A stretch of DNA of 64,000 nucleotides, from positions 2,294,001 through 2,358,000 of the forward strand of contig NZ_RJKL01000001.1 of the NCBI RefSeq assembly GCF_003751945.1, in the 5' to 3' direction. The DNA comes from Couchioplanes caeruleus. Its GTDB lineage: Bacteria > Actinomycetota > Actinomycetes > Mycobacteriales > Micromonosporaceae. Of this stretch, positions 21,518-29,661 are shown in pieces (the first letter of the stretch is position 1; every line of letters starts with the position of its first letter). The translations under genes were made by a program, and so were the position numbers. Under the pieces are notes generated by a model. It worked only from the letters and a program-made list of their open reading frames with translations. It did not search any database and was not told the DNA's origin.

Positions 21518-21779
21518 GGTCAGTCCTTCCCCCGGTCGGGACCATCGCCGGCCATGCCGGACGTCGCTCCCTGGACGTGAACGATCACTCTTAGCATGAA
21601 GAGCGCCATCAACGCCATTTGATACCTCCAGCGCCTGCCTTTCGATCATTTCGCGTATGTCGCTCGCTGTATAGCCCCAATCGCGAGGGGTAACAAATGC
21701 ATCGAGGTCGGTACCGACCACCCGGCGAACCCGCACCCAAACCACCCACGGTGTCCGTCGCCACTACTTAGTGTGCCGA

Positions 21780-21785
21780 CATAAT
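21780..21785 (+). promoter_or_regulatory. -10 hexamer CATAAT for a leaderless APH-like gene
   Basis: CATAAT matches TATAAT at five of six positions and ends seven bases before the GTG at 21793; no Shine-Dalgarno lies between them. Confidence 0.5.
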
Positions 21786-21792
21786 CGCGGCC

Positions 21793-22674
21793 GTGCCGGA
21801 TCACGACCTCCTTCGATCCACGCTGCGGGAGCAGTGGCACCTCGTGCCCGCCGAGATCTCGGCGCTGCCCGGGGGCCTGCTGTCGCACGGCTGGGACGTG
21901 ACGGCGGGCGGCGAGCGCTTCGTCGCCCGCCTCGCCGAGCCGGCCGCCCGCCAGCCGGTGGAGGCGGGGCTCGCCGCCGCCGAGCATCTGCGCAGCACCG
22001 GCATCGAGGCCGGCGAGCCGGTGCGGACCCTGGCCGGGGGCCTGACGGCCGACACCCCGTACGGCGCGATGGCCGTGCTGCGCCGGGCGCCGGGCCGCAC
22101 CCTCGACGGCCGGGACCCGATCGACCAGCAGTTCTGGGGCGACCGGCTGGGCGCCGTGCACCGCACCCTGCAGACGTTCCACCATCCGGGCCTGCGCCGC
22201 TGGAATCTGCTCGACGCCGGCGCCCCGCATCTGGCCGTGGAGCCCTGGCTGCGGGAGGCGGTCGCCGGCGCGGTCACCGCCATGACCCGGCTCTCGGTCA
22301 CGGACCGGCTCACGTACGGGGTGCTGCACGGCGATCCGGCCCCGGAGATCTTCCTCGTCGATCCGGCGACGGGCCGGGCCGGCCTGCTCGACTGCGGCGC
22401 GAGCGGCACCGGCCCGCTGCTCTACGACGTGGCGGCCGCCGTGGTCTACGCGGGCGGCCCGGACACCGCGGCGGAGCTGCTCGACGGCTATCTCGCGGCG
22501 AGCCCGGTCGACGAGGGCGAGCTGCACGCCGCGCTGCCGGTGATGCTGCGCTTCCGCTGGGCGGTCCAGGCGGACTGGGCGGCCCGGCGGCTCGTCACCG
22601 GCGAGGGCGACGGCAACCGGGAGGTGCTGCGCCGGGCGCAGGCCGCCCTGGTCGCCGAGGCCGATCCGCGGTAG
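21793..22674 (+). CDS. Aminoglycoside phosphotransferase-fold protein
   Basis: This 293-residue protein has the APH/choline kinase fold. GVLHGDPAPEIFLVD near residue 180 corresponds to the HxD catalytic loop, and GLLDCGASGTGPLLYD to the metal-binding segment. The usual Asn of HGDxxxxN is Glu-Ile-Phe here, and the DxD-like segment reads LLDCG, so activity may be altered. It phosphorylates an unknown small molecule, or is degenerate. A resistance role is not implied. Confidence 0.75.
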   Translation: MPDHDLLRSTLREQWHLVPAEISALPGGLLSHGWDVTAGGERFVARLAEPAARQPVEAGLAAAEHLRSTGIEAGEPVRTLAGGLTADTPYGAMAVLRRAPGRTLDGRDPIDQQFWGDRLGAVHRTLQTFHHPGLRRWNLLDAGAPHLAVEPWLREAVAGAVTAMTRLSVTDRLTYGVLHGDPAPEIFLVDPATGRAGLLDCGASGTGPLLYDVAAAVVYAGGPDTAAELLDGYLAASPVDEGELHAALPVMLRFRWAVQADWAARRLVTGEGDGNREVLRRAQAALVAEADPR

Positions 22675-22690
22675 GCGAGGATGGGCCGCG

Positions 22691-23197
22691 ATGGTCTACC
22701 GCTATTTTTACGACTGCGAATTCATCGAGGACGGCCGCACGGTCGACCTCGTGTCGATCGGCGTCGTCGACGAGTACGGCCGCACGTTCTACGCGGTCTC
22801 CACCCAGTTCGACGACTCCCGGGCGGTGCCCTGGGTACGCCGCAACGTGCTGGACAAGCTGCCGTCCCCGGCGGACCCCGCCTGGCGCTCCCGGGAACGC
22901 ATCCGCGACGACCTGTACGCGTTCCTCACCGAGCCGATCCAGGGCCGGGACGAGCAGATCGAGTTGTGGGCGTGGTACGCCGCGTACGACCACGTGGCGC
23001 TCGCCCAGCTCTGGGGTGCGATGCCGGCCCTGCCGCGGGAGATACCGCGCTTCACCAAGGATCTGCGCCAGCGCTGGGACGACGTGGGCAACCCTCCCCT
23101 GCCGAGCGCCGAGGGCCGGCACGACGCGCTGGTGGACGCCCGGCACAATCTCGCCCGCTGGAAGGCCATGGAAGACGGGGGCCGGCCACCGCGGTGA
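22691..23197 (+). CDS. Polyadenylate-type 3'-5' exoribonuclease (RNase AS / Rv2179c-like)
   Basis: This 168-residue DEDD exonuclease has the first acidic pair in YDCEFIEDG (D8, E10), WYAAYDH in the middle and HDALVDARHN near the end. This fits the Rv2179c family of mycobacterial 3'-exoribonucleases that prefer poly(A) tails. It occupies the same neighbourhood as in M. tuberculosis, between aroG and the acyltransferase. GGCGAGGATGGG upstream provides a ribosome binding site for the ATG at 22691. Confidence 0.87.
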   Translation: MVYRYFYDCEFIEDGRTVDLVSIGVVDEYGRTFYAVSTQFDDSRAVPWVRRNVLDKLPSPADPAWRSRERIRDDLYAFLTEPIQGRDEQIELWAWYAAYDHVALAQLWGAMPALPREIPRFTKDLRQRWDDVGNPPLPSAEGRHDALVDARHNLARWKAMEDGGRPPR

Positions 23198-23231
23198 CGA
23201 TAGGGTGGCCCTCGACGCGGAGGTGACGAGC

Positions 23232-23459
23232 ATGGCGAACCCGCACTGGAGCGACCTTCCCCGCTGGCAGAAGGCCGGCACCCTGATCGTCGCCCCGGCC
23301 GAGATCGTTCTCACGGCGCTGGCCGTCGCCGACCTGATCCGGCGCCCGTCGGCCGAGGTCCGCGGCCCGAAGGCGCTCTGGTGGGCCGGGCTCCTCGTGC
23401 AGCCGCTGGGCCCGATCGCCTACCTCGCCTGGGGACGCTCGGCCGGGCGCCGGATCTGA
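23232..23459 (+). CDS. Small membrane protein with PLDc N-terminal-like domain
   Basis: This 75-residue protein has two hydrophobic helices: GTLIVAPAEIVLTALAVADL near the N-terminus, and a C-terminal helix ending LGPIAYLAWGRSAGRR, which resembles the short PLDc_N (cardiolipin-synthase N-terminal) segment. It is a stand-alone membrane peptide of unknown role. The ATG is preceded by GGAGGTGACGAGC. The gene ends four bases before the convergent ChaB-like gene. Confidence 0.65.
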   Translation: MANPHWSDLPRWQKAGTLIVAPAEIVLTALAVADLIRRPSAEVRGPKALWWAGLLVQPLGPIAYLAWGRSAGRRI

Positions 23460-23463
23460 GGCG

Positions 23464-23862
23464 TTACTTGGCGCGTGCCTTGCGGTCGCTGCGCTTGTTG
23501 GCCTTCTGGATGGCGTCGACCAGGTCGGACTTGGTCATCCGGGAGCGGCCGCGGATCTCCAGCCGCTTCGCGACGTCGAGCAGATGCTCCTTGCTGGCGT
23601 TGGCGTCGACGCCGCCCTTCGTCTGGGCCTTCGTGCCGCGGCTTCCGGCGGCCTTGGCGTCGCTGGGACCCTTGTTCGCCTTCGGCTCCCAGTGGTCGCC
23701 CACCTTCTCGAACGAGTGTTTCACCGCGGAGAACGCCGTGCGGTGGGCACGCTCGCCCTCGCCGTACTGGTCGACGGCCGAGTCGTGGGCCTTGGCGTAG
23801 GTGTCCTGTGCCTTCCTGGGTGACCGCTTCAGCGTGCTGGGCATGTCCTCACGTGCCGGCAT
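23464..23862 (-). CDS. ChaB-like / Rho-N-domain small basic protein
   Basis: This 132-residue basic protein has an N-terminal ChaB-like segment (MPSTLKRSPRKAQDTYAKAH, then WEPKANKGP) and a C-terminal Rho-N SAP-like helix pair (EHLLDVAKRLEIRGRSRMTK followed by SDLVDAIQKAN). Such proteins are common in actinobacteria and may bind nucleic acid. The function is not established. The ATG at 23862 has GAGGAGG upstream. Confidence 0.8.
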   Translation of the reverse strand: MPAREDMPSTLKRSPRKAQDTYAKAHDSAVDQYGEGERAHRTAFSAVKHSFEKVGDHWEPKANKGPSDAKAAGSRGTKAQTKGGVDANASKEHLLDVAKRLEIRGRSRMTKSDLVDAIQKANKRSDRKARAK

Positions 23863-23887
23863 GTCGAACCTCCTCGCTCTGACCCGA

Positions 23888-24616
23888 TCACCGTGCCCGG
23901 TCCTCGAGGGGCTCAAACGCACCGGCGGCGGGGCGGGGCGCCTCGACCGAGGTCTTCAGGGAGGCGGCGTAGACATCGACGTACTCGCGGCCCGTCAGCG
24001 TCATCAGCTCGTACATGATCTCGTCGGTCACCGCACGCTCGACGAAGCGGTCGCCGACCGAGCCCGAGTACCGGCAGAAGTCGAGCGGGGCGCCGAAGCG
24101 CAGCCGGACCCGCTTGATCTTCGGGATGAGCTTGCCGGTCGGCTGGATCTCGTCGGTGTTCAGCAGCGCGACCGGCACCACCGGCGCGCCGCTCTCCAGC
24201 GCGAGGCGGGCCACGCCGGTCTTGCCGCGGTAGAGCCGGCCGTCGGGCGAGCGGGTGCCCTCCGGGTAGATGCCGGCGATGGAGCCTGCGAGAAGCACCC
24301 GCAACTGGGTGTCGAGGGCCGCGCGGGCCGCCTTGCCTCCCGAACGGTCGACCGGGATCGTCCCCGTGCCGACGAAGAACTGTCGCATCAGCCAGCCCTT
24401 GATCCCCTTACCCGTGAAGTACTCCGCTTTGGCGACGAATGTCACCTTCCTCTTCACGATCAGGGGTGTGAAGATCGAGTCGGAGAACGACAGGTGGTTG
24501 CAGGCCAGGATCACCGGACCGGTCGCCGGCACATGCTCGAGCCCCGTCACATCGGGGCGGAAAAGGCATTTCAGGACAGGTCCGAGAACCACGTACTTCA
24601 GCAGCCAGTAGAACAC
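23888..24616 (-). CDS. 1-acyl-sn-glycerol-3-phosphate acyltransferase
   Basis: This 242-residue PlsC-family enzyme acylates lysophosphatidate at the membrane. The NHLSFSD motif (NHxxxxD, near residue 40) and the YPEGTRS motif near 120 are both intact, and the N-terminus is a hydrophobic amphipathic helix. It is the counterpart of Rv2182c, supporting conserved order with the exonuclease gene. The GTG start at 24616 is preceded by AAAGGA. Confidence 0.92.
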   Translation of the reverse strand: MFYWLLKYVVLGPVLKCLFRPDVTGLEHVPATGPVILACNHLSFSDSIFTPLIVKRKVTFVAKAEYFTGKGIKGWLMRQFFVGTGTIPVDRSGGKAARAALDTQLRVLLAGSIAGIYPEGTRSPDGRLYRGKTGVARLALESGAPVVPVALLNTDEIQPTGKLIPKIKRVRLRFGAPLDFCRYSGSVGDRFVERAVTDEIMYELMTLTGREYVDVYAASLKTSVEAPRPAAGAFEPLEDRAR

Positions 24617-24764
24617 TTAGGTCCTTTCCCGCACGCCGCGGTCATGAGGCAGGGGAAAGCGTACGAAGCGGGAGCGGCACGCCACAACGCACTCCCGCAA
24701 GCGGCACCTGTCGTGTCACCATTCAAGGCACGCGCGAGCGGCGCGGGGCGAGGAGTGTGCAGGG

Positions 24765-25592
24765 GTGTCTGCGGGTGGTGCCCGTCGCGGGCGGCGGGAC
24801 AACGGGCTCGACGCGGCCGATTACGCGGCCGCGGGCGACGTGGATCCACGCGTCGGCGAGCATCTGCTCGACGTGCTGGCGGCCGGTGGCATCGCCGCCT
24901 ATCTGCAGCCCTCCGCCGATCTCAACCCGATCCTGCGGGCCACGACGCTCCCGGCCCGGCCCACCGACCGGCTCTACGTCGACCGCACCCACCTCGACAC
25001 CGCCCGCGAGCACCTGCACAAGCTGACCGGCGACGCCGGCACCACCTCGCCGGCGGCATCGCCGAAGGAGCGCCCGAAGGGCGACCAGCAGGAGGTCGAC
25101 GCCGCCTGGGCGCAGATCGTCGCCGGATTCCACACCGCCGTCGACCCGGCCGCCCCGCCGTGGCCGGCCGCCGAGGGCATCGACCGCGCCCGGGCCCCGG
25201 AGCCGCCGGCCGAGCCCGGCGACAAGCTCACCTCGGCCACCGACGTCGCGGGCATCCAGCTCAACCGGCGCCGCACGGACCGCATCGACGAGCCCACGCT
25301 GCTGGACGGGCTGGACACCTTCGGCACCGGCCCGGGCGGCGAGGACGACGACGAGCGCTACGTGCCGCCGCCTCCGCCGCCACTGCCGCACATCTCCAAG
25401 TACGCGATCGCCGGCGTGGCGGGCGTGGTGCTCGGGTTCGTGCTGTTCCTGTTCCCGTGGCTGCTCCCGGTCGACCGCAACCTCGTCACGCTGATCGGCT
25501 TCTCGGCGATCGTCGCGGGCGCGGTGACCCTGGTGTGGCGGCTGCGCTCCGGCGACGACGATGACGAGTTCGACGACGGGGCGGTCGTCTGA
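24765..25592 (+). CDS. Membrane protein with N-terminal DUF2007-like domain and two C-terminal helices
   Basis: This 275-residue protein has an N-terminal segment (VGEHLLDVLAAGGIAAYLQP, then DRLYVDRTHLDTAREHL) that resembles signal-transducing DUF2007-type domains. A proline-rich linker follows, with PPPPPPLPHISKYAIAG, then two transmembrane helices (near 215-235 and 242-262) and a very acidic tail DDDDEFDDG. The function is unknown. The GTG at 24765 is supported by GCGAGGAG upstream. A similar membrane protein next to the acyltransferase is common in related genomes from memory. Confidence 0.65.
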   Translation: MSAGGARRGRRDNGLDAADYAAAGDVDPRVGEHLLDVLAAGGIAAYLQPSADLNPILRATTLPARPTDRLYVDRTHLDTAREHLHKLTGDAGTTSPAASPKERPKGDQQEVDAAWAQIVAGFHTAVDPAAPPWPAAEGIDRARAPEPPAEPGDKLTSATDVAGIQLNRRRTDRIDEPTLLDGLDTFGTGPGGEDDDERYVPPPPPPLPHISKYAIAGVAGVVLGFVLFLFPWLLPVDRNLVTLIGFSAIVAGAVTLVWRLRSGDDDDEFDDGAVV

Positions 25593-25625
25593 CGCCTCGC
25601 CGCCGCCCGGCATAGATCATCGACG

Positions 25626-25655
25626 TTGTATCTCTCGGTAGTCATCCACTAACCT
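25626..25655 (+). promoter_or_regulatory. Promoter of otsA (TTGTAT - 18 nt - TAACCT)
   Basis: -35 TTGTAT at 25626-25631 and -10 TAACCT at 25650-25655 are 18 bases apart. The -10 ends seven bases before the otsA ATG, consistent with a leaderless transcript. Confidence 0.6.
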
Positions 25656-25662
25656 CTCGTGA

Positions 25663-27078
25663 ATGCGCCAGAGCTCGCTCGTGGTCGTCGCCAACCGCCT
25701 CCCCCTCGACGACAGCGCCGCGCCGGACGGGGCCTGCGAGTGGCGACGCAGCCCCGGCGGCCTCGCCAGCGCCCTGCACGCGATCCTGCAGCAGACCCCG
25801 GCCACGTGGGTGGGATGGGCGGGCGGGGTCGGCACCGCGCCCACACTGCCGGACATCGGCAGCCTGCGCCTGCGACCGATGGCGCTGTCAGAGCAGGAGC
25901 TGCGCGGCTACTACGAGGGCTTCGCCAACTCGACGCTGTGGCCGCTCTACCACGACGCCGTCGAGCAGCCCATCTTCCACCGCGGCTGGTGGGAGACCTA
26001 CCGGGACGTCAACCGGCGCTTCGCCGAGCACGCCGCCGAGGTCGTCGAGCCCGGCGGCGTGCTCTGGGTGCAGGACTACCACCTGCAGCTCGTCCCGGAC
26101 CTGCTGCGGCGGCTGCGGCCGGACGTGCTGATCGGCTTCTTCCTGCACGTGCCGTTCCCGCCGCCGGAGCTGTTCATGCAACTCCCCCGCCGCAACGAGC
26201 TGCTGCGCGGGATGCTCGGCGCGGACCTCGTCGGCTTCCAGCGCCCGCAGGCGGCGCACAACGTGGCCCAGCTCGCGGTGAAGCTGCTCGGCGCGCGGGT
26301 CACCGCCAACGACCAGATCACCCTCGACGGCCGTACGGTGCGGACCGGCGCCTTCCCCGTCTCGATCGACGTGGCCGAGATGCAGGCGCTGGCCGCCCGC
26401 CCCGACGTCCGCGACCGGGCGCAGCAGTTGCGCGCCGACCTCGGCCGCCCGCGGCGGGTGCTGCTGAGCGTGGACCGCCTCGACTACACCAAGGGGATCG
26501 AGCACCGGCTGACGGCGTACAGCGAGCTGCTGCACGACGGCCGGGTGAAAGTCCGCGACACGGTGATGGTGCAGGTCACGGTGCCGAGCCGGGAGCGGGT
26601 GGAGAACTACCGGGTGCTGCGCGACCGGATCGAGGGCGAGGTCGGACGGATCAACGGCGAGTACGGCCGCGTCGGCGAGCCCGCCATCCACTACCTCAAC
26701 CAGCCGTTCGACCGTGCCGAGCTGGCCGCGCTCTACCAGACCGCGGACGTGATGGTGGTGACCCCGCTGCGCGACGGCATGAACCTGGTCGCCAAGGAGT
26801 ACGTGGCCGCCCGCGCGGACGCCTCCGGCGCGCTGGTGCTCAGCGAGTTCACCGGTTGCGCCGCGGAGCTCCCGGACGCATTCCTCGTCAATCCGCACGA
26901 CGTCGACGGGCTCAAGGAGACGCTGCTGCGCGCGATGGAGGCCGACCCGGCGGATCTGGAACGCCGGATGGCCGCCATGCGGGCGCATCTGAGTAGCCAC
27001 GACATCGTGACGTGGGCCCGGGCCTACCTCACCTCGCTGGACCGCACCGGCCGGGTCGCGGCGCGGCTGCGCCGCTGA
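25663..27078 (+). CDS. otsA: Alpha,alpha-trehalose-phosphate synthase (UDP/GDP-glucose dependent)
   Basis: This 471-residue GT20 glycosyltransferase makes trehalose-6-phosphate from glucose-6-phosphate and a nucleotide glucose. Markers in order: VVVANRLPL at the N-terminus, [46 protein letters not shown], and [16 protein letters not shown] with LSEFTGCA. The length is standard. No trehalose-6-phosphatase (otsB) lies in the window, so the partner must be elsewhere. Confidence 0.96.
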   Translation: MRQSSLVVVANRLPLDDSAAPDGACEWRRSPGGLASALHAILQQTPATWVGWAGGVGTAPTLPDIGSLRLRPMALSEQELRGYYEGFANSTLWPLYHDAVEQPIFHRGWWETYRDVNRRFAEHAAEVVEPGGVLWVQDYHLQLVPDLLRRLRPDVLIGFFLHVPFPPPELFMQLPRRNELLRGMLGADLVGFQRPQAAHNVAQLAVKLLGARVTANDQITLDGRTVRTGAFPVSIDVAEMQALAARPDVRDRAQQLRADLGRPRRVLLSVDRLDYTKGIEHRLTAYSELLHDGRVKVRDTVMVQVTVPSRERVENYRVLRDRIEGEVGRINGEYGRVGEPAIHYLNQPFDRAELAALYQTADVMVVTPLRDGMNLVAKEYVAARADASGALVLSEFTGCAAELPDAFLVNPHDVDGLKETLLRAMEADPADLERRMAAMRAHLSSHDIVTWARAYLTSLDRTGRVAARLRR

Positions 27079-27085
27079 GCGAGGA

Positions 27086-28846
27086 TCAGGGAACCCAGAC
27101 CCAGACGTCCCGGTCCTGGCGGGCGGGCCCGTAGACCTGCTCCACCAGGGCGCGCATCTGCTCATGCCGGGCGTCGGCCCGCATCACCAGCACCCCGCCG
27201 TTCCACCGCCGCACCTCGGCCCGGACGGTCTCCCGCTCGGCGTCGGTGAGCTGGGGAGCCACCCCCTCCTTGCGGACCTTGAGGACGAAGTGGGTGAACC
27301 AGCTACCCTGTGCCGGACCCATCTTGCCGATCCCCGCCGGATCCGGCCCGAGGAAGTAGCCCTCCGGCACCGCGAACTCGTGCTGCGCCTCCGCGCTCCA
27401 GCTCAGCGTCTCCCGCCCGGCCCAGTCGCTCGGCAGCGGCACCGGGACGAGCGTCTGGCCGGGTTTCACGTACGGGCGCCAGGCGCCCGAGCTGATGAAC
27501 TCCGGCGTCGGCCAGTCCGGCCGGGCCGGGATCGGCTTGGGCACCAGCGGCAGCACCGCCAGGGCGATGAGCACGCGGGCGACCGGCACCCTGCCCGCCT
27601 GCCACCGCAGATGCTCCCAGCCCAGGGCGAGCAGCACCGCCGTCGCGGCGATCACCACGAAGGTCAGGCGGCTCGGCATGAGCAGGCCGAGCACCGGCAT
27701 GTGCTCCGGCATCGCGGCGAACGGGCCGGGGATCTCGGTGAGGATGCCGGCGAAGCGCAGCGCCGGGCCGAGGGAGAGCAGCCCACCGGCGATGCCGGTC
27801 ACGACCGCCAGCCGGGCGGGCACCGACCGGCTCCACAGCACGACGGAGAGCACGAGCAGCATCACCACCAGCGGCGGGCCGAACCAACTGTTCTGCTCGG
27901 TGCGTCCGACGGTCAGCTCGGACGCCTTGGTGCCGGCGATGGTGTCCCGCGCGAAGGTCAGGTACGCCAGCGGGTCCTCGCCCCAGTCGACGAACAACGG
28001 CAGCGCCGAGAACGACCCCGGCCCGTTGAACTGGAACCAGATCGGGTACGCGCACAGCACACCCGCCACGACCGCGGTGAGCCCCAGCGCCCGGGCGAAG
28101 TCCGCCACCCGCCGGCGCGCCTCGGCGCGGCACAGCACCGCGTATCCGAGGGTCAGGAACAGGCAGCCGACCGCCGTGATGAGCAGCAGTTCCTCGTTGA
28201 GGAAGAGCTGGTAGGTGACCAGCAGGCCGAGGATCACCCCGTCGCGGCGCCACCGGCCGTCCAGGCCGAGGCGGGCCACCCGGGCCACGATCAGCGGCAG
28301 CAGGAAGTTGGAGACGAAGTTCGGCTGCCCGTTCGCGTGGTGCACGATGCCGGGGGCGAAGCCGGCGAAGGCACCGCCGATGAACGCCGCCACCCTCGAC
28401 TTGACCAGGTGGCGCTGCAGCACCCAGTACATGCTGAAGGCCGTGCCGGCGAGGGCACCGAGCATCCAGACGAGGTACGCGATACGCGGCCCGAAGAGCA
28501 TGGTCACCGGCGCCATCGGCAGCGTGACGCCCAGCACCGAGGTGTTCGCGATCATGTTCACGCCGTCGGGGGCGTTCTGCTGGTGCGAGAACAGCGGGTT
28601 GCTCAGGTGCCGCACCGAGTACGCCCCGTGCGAGAGCAACCACTGGAACCACGTGTTGTCGCTGGCCAGGTGCCCCGACACCCGTCCGGCCGGGTCGGCC
28701 AGGTAGCCGCCCATGACGATCAGCGCGAGCCCGAGGTAGGCCCCCGCCGCGGGCAGGTGCGAGCGTGCGCGACGCCATCGCGACGGGACGGGCGCCTGCG
28801 CCTCCTCGGCGGATTGCGGGCGCTCGGAGGTGACCGGACTGACCAT
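27086..28846 (-). CDS. Large polytopic membrane protein, possible GT-C type glycosyltransferase
   Basis: This 586-residue protein has about 10-12 hydrophobic helices and a short soluble C-terminus (from about residue 480) ending DVWVWVP. The first extracytoplasmic loop carries DNTWFQWLLSHGAYSVRH, resembling the acidic loop of GT-C membrane glycosyltransferases that use lipid-linked sugars. I cannot assign a substrate. A -10 TACTGT sits eight bases before the ATG. It stands alone between otsA and the hydrolase-monooxygenase pair. Confidence 0.6.
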   Translation of the reverse strand: MVSPVTSERPQSAEEAQAPVPSRWRRARSHLPAAGAYLGLALIVMGGYLADPAGRVSGHLASDNTWFQWLLSHGAYSVRHLSNPLFSHQQNAPDGVNMIANTSVLGVTLPMAPVTMLFGPRIAYLVWMLGALAGTAFSMYWVLQRHLVKSRVAAFIGGAFAGFAPGIVHHANGQPNFVSNFLLPLIVARVARLGLDGRWRRDGVILGLLVTYQLFLNEELLLITAVGCLFLTLGYAVLCRAEARRRVADFARALGLTAVVAGVLCAYPIWFQFNGPGSFSALPLFVDWGEDPLAYLTFARDTIAGTKASELTVGRTEQNSWFGPPLVVMLLVLSVVLWSRSVPARLAVVTGIAGGLLSLGPALRFAGILTEIPGPFAAMPEHMPVLGLLMPSRLTFVVIAATAVLLALGWEHLRWQAGRVPVARVLIALAVLPLVPKPIPARPDWPTPEFISSGAWRPYVKPGQTLVPVPLPSDWAGRETLSWSAEAQHEFAVPEGYFLGPDPAGIGKMGPAQGSWFTHFVLKVRKEGVAPQLTDAERETVRAEVRRWNGGVLVMRADARHEQMRALVEQVYGPARQDRDVWVWVP

Positions 28847-28854
28847 GGCCGCCG

Positions 28855-28860
28855 ACAGTA
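28855..28860 (-). promoter_or_regulatory. -10 hexamer TACTGT for the polytopic membrane protein gene
   Basis: TACTGT on the minus strand ends eight bases before the ATG at 28846; no Shine-Dalgarno is present. Confidence 0.4.
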
Positions 28861-28893
28861 CCGGATGAACTGGTATCGCCGGGGTAAAGGGTC

Positions 28894-29661
28894 TCAGGGC
28901 GAGAGTTCCTTCACCAGCCAGTCCAGGACCGCGTCGATCGGCTCCTGCCAGCCGGCGTCCAGCATCAGGTCGTGCCCCATCCCGGGGAACAGCAGCGGCG
29001 CACCGCCGTGGCGGGCCGCGGCCCGGTCCAGCGCCCCGTGGGTGACGATCCGGTCGTCGGGGCTGCCCACCACGAGCACCGGGGACGCACCCGCCGGCCG
29101 GGCCGGCGCGGGCCCCGTCAGCAGGGACCGGCAGACACCGGCGGGCGTCGGGGCAAGCCGCGCGGCGTACGCGTCAGCGCCGGCGAACCCCGCGCTGAAG
29201 AGCTGCCGGGCGCGGAGCCTCAGGCCGCCGCCGAAGAGCGCCGGCAGGGTGCCGAGCGGGTTGGTCCGCAGCGCCGCGCCGAGCACCGGCCAGCCCTGCA
29301 GCACCGGCGCGGCGAGGACCGCGGCCCGGGCGGGGTAGCGCGCCAGCGCGTGCGCGACGATCCGCGCGCCGGTGCCGTGGCCGATCAGCACGGCCTGGCG
29401 CGGCAGCCCGGCGGCGGCCTGCACCACGTCGTGCACGTACGCGCGCAGCGTCCCGTTCTCGCGCGGGCTCAGCGCGTACGCGGCGAATCCGCGCGACGCG
29501 GCGTGGCCGAGCCAGTGCTCGCGGAACGCCCACGCGCCGTGCCCGAGGCTCGGCACGAACAGCAGCGGCGGGTGCCCCTCGTCCGGATGCGGCAGGGCGC
29601 TGAGGACCTCCCGGCGCGCCGGCGGCACCGGATCGGTCCAGTCCTCGAACCGCAGGATCAT
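28894..29661 (-). CDS. Alpha/beta-hydrolase fold protein
   Basis: This 255-residue hydrolase has FVPSLGHGAWAF near the oxyanion region, a nucleophile elbow that reads GHGTGA (near residue 100) in place of the usual GxSxG, a late aspartate in GSPDDRIV and the catalytic-type histidine in FPGMGHDLMLD. Thr or Gly at the nucleophile position is unusual, so it may be a non-hydrolytic or altered member. Its ATG at 29661 overlaps the monooxygenase stop (ATGA), so the two genes are translationally coupled and probably act together. Confidence 0.8.
   Translation of the reverse strand: MILRFEDWTDPVPPARREVLSALPHPDEGHPPLLFVPSLGHGAWAFREHWLGHAASRGFAAYALSPRENGTLRAYVHDVVQAAAGLPRQAVLIGHGTGARIVAHALARYPARAAVLAAPVLQGWPVLGAALRTNPLGTLPALFGGGLRLRARQLFSAGFAGADAYAARLAPTPAGVCRSLLTGPAPARPAGASPVLVVGSPDDRIVTHGALDRAAARHGGAPLLFPGMGHDLMLDAGWQEPIDAVLDWLVKELSP

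Noticed and set aside
21518..21792. Extension of the Crp/Fnr frame to an upstream ATG at 21745
   Set aside because: The extra 76 residues match no family part, and a good ribosome site precedes the GTG at 21517.
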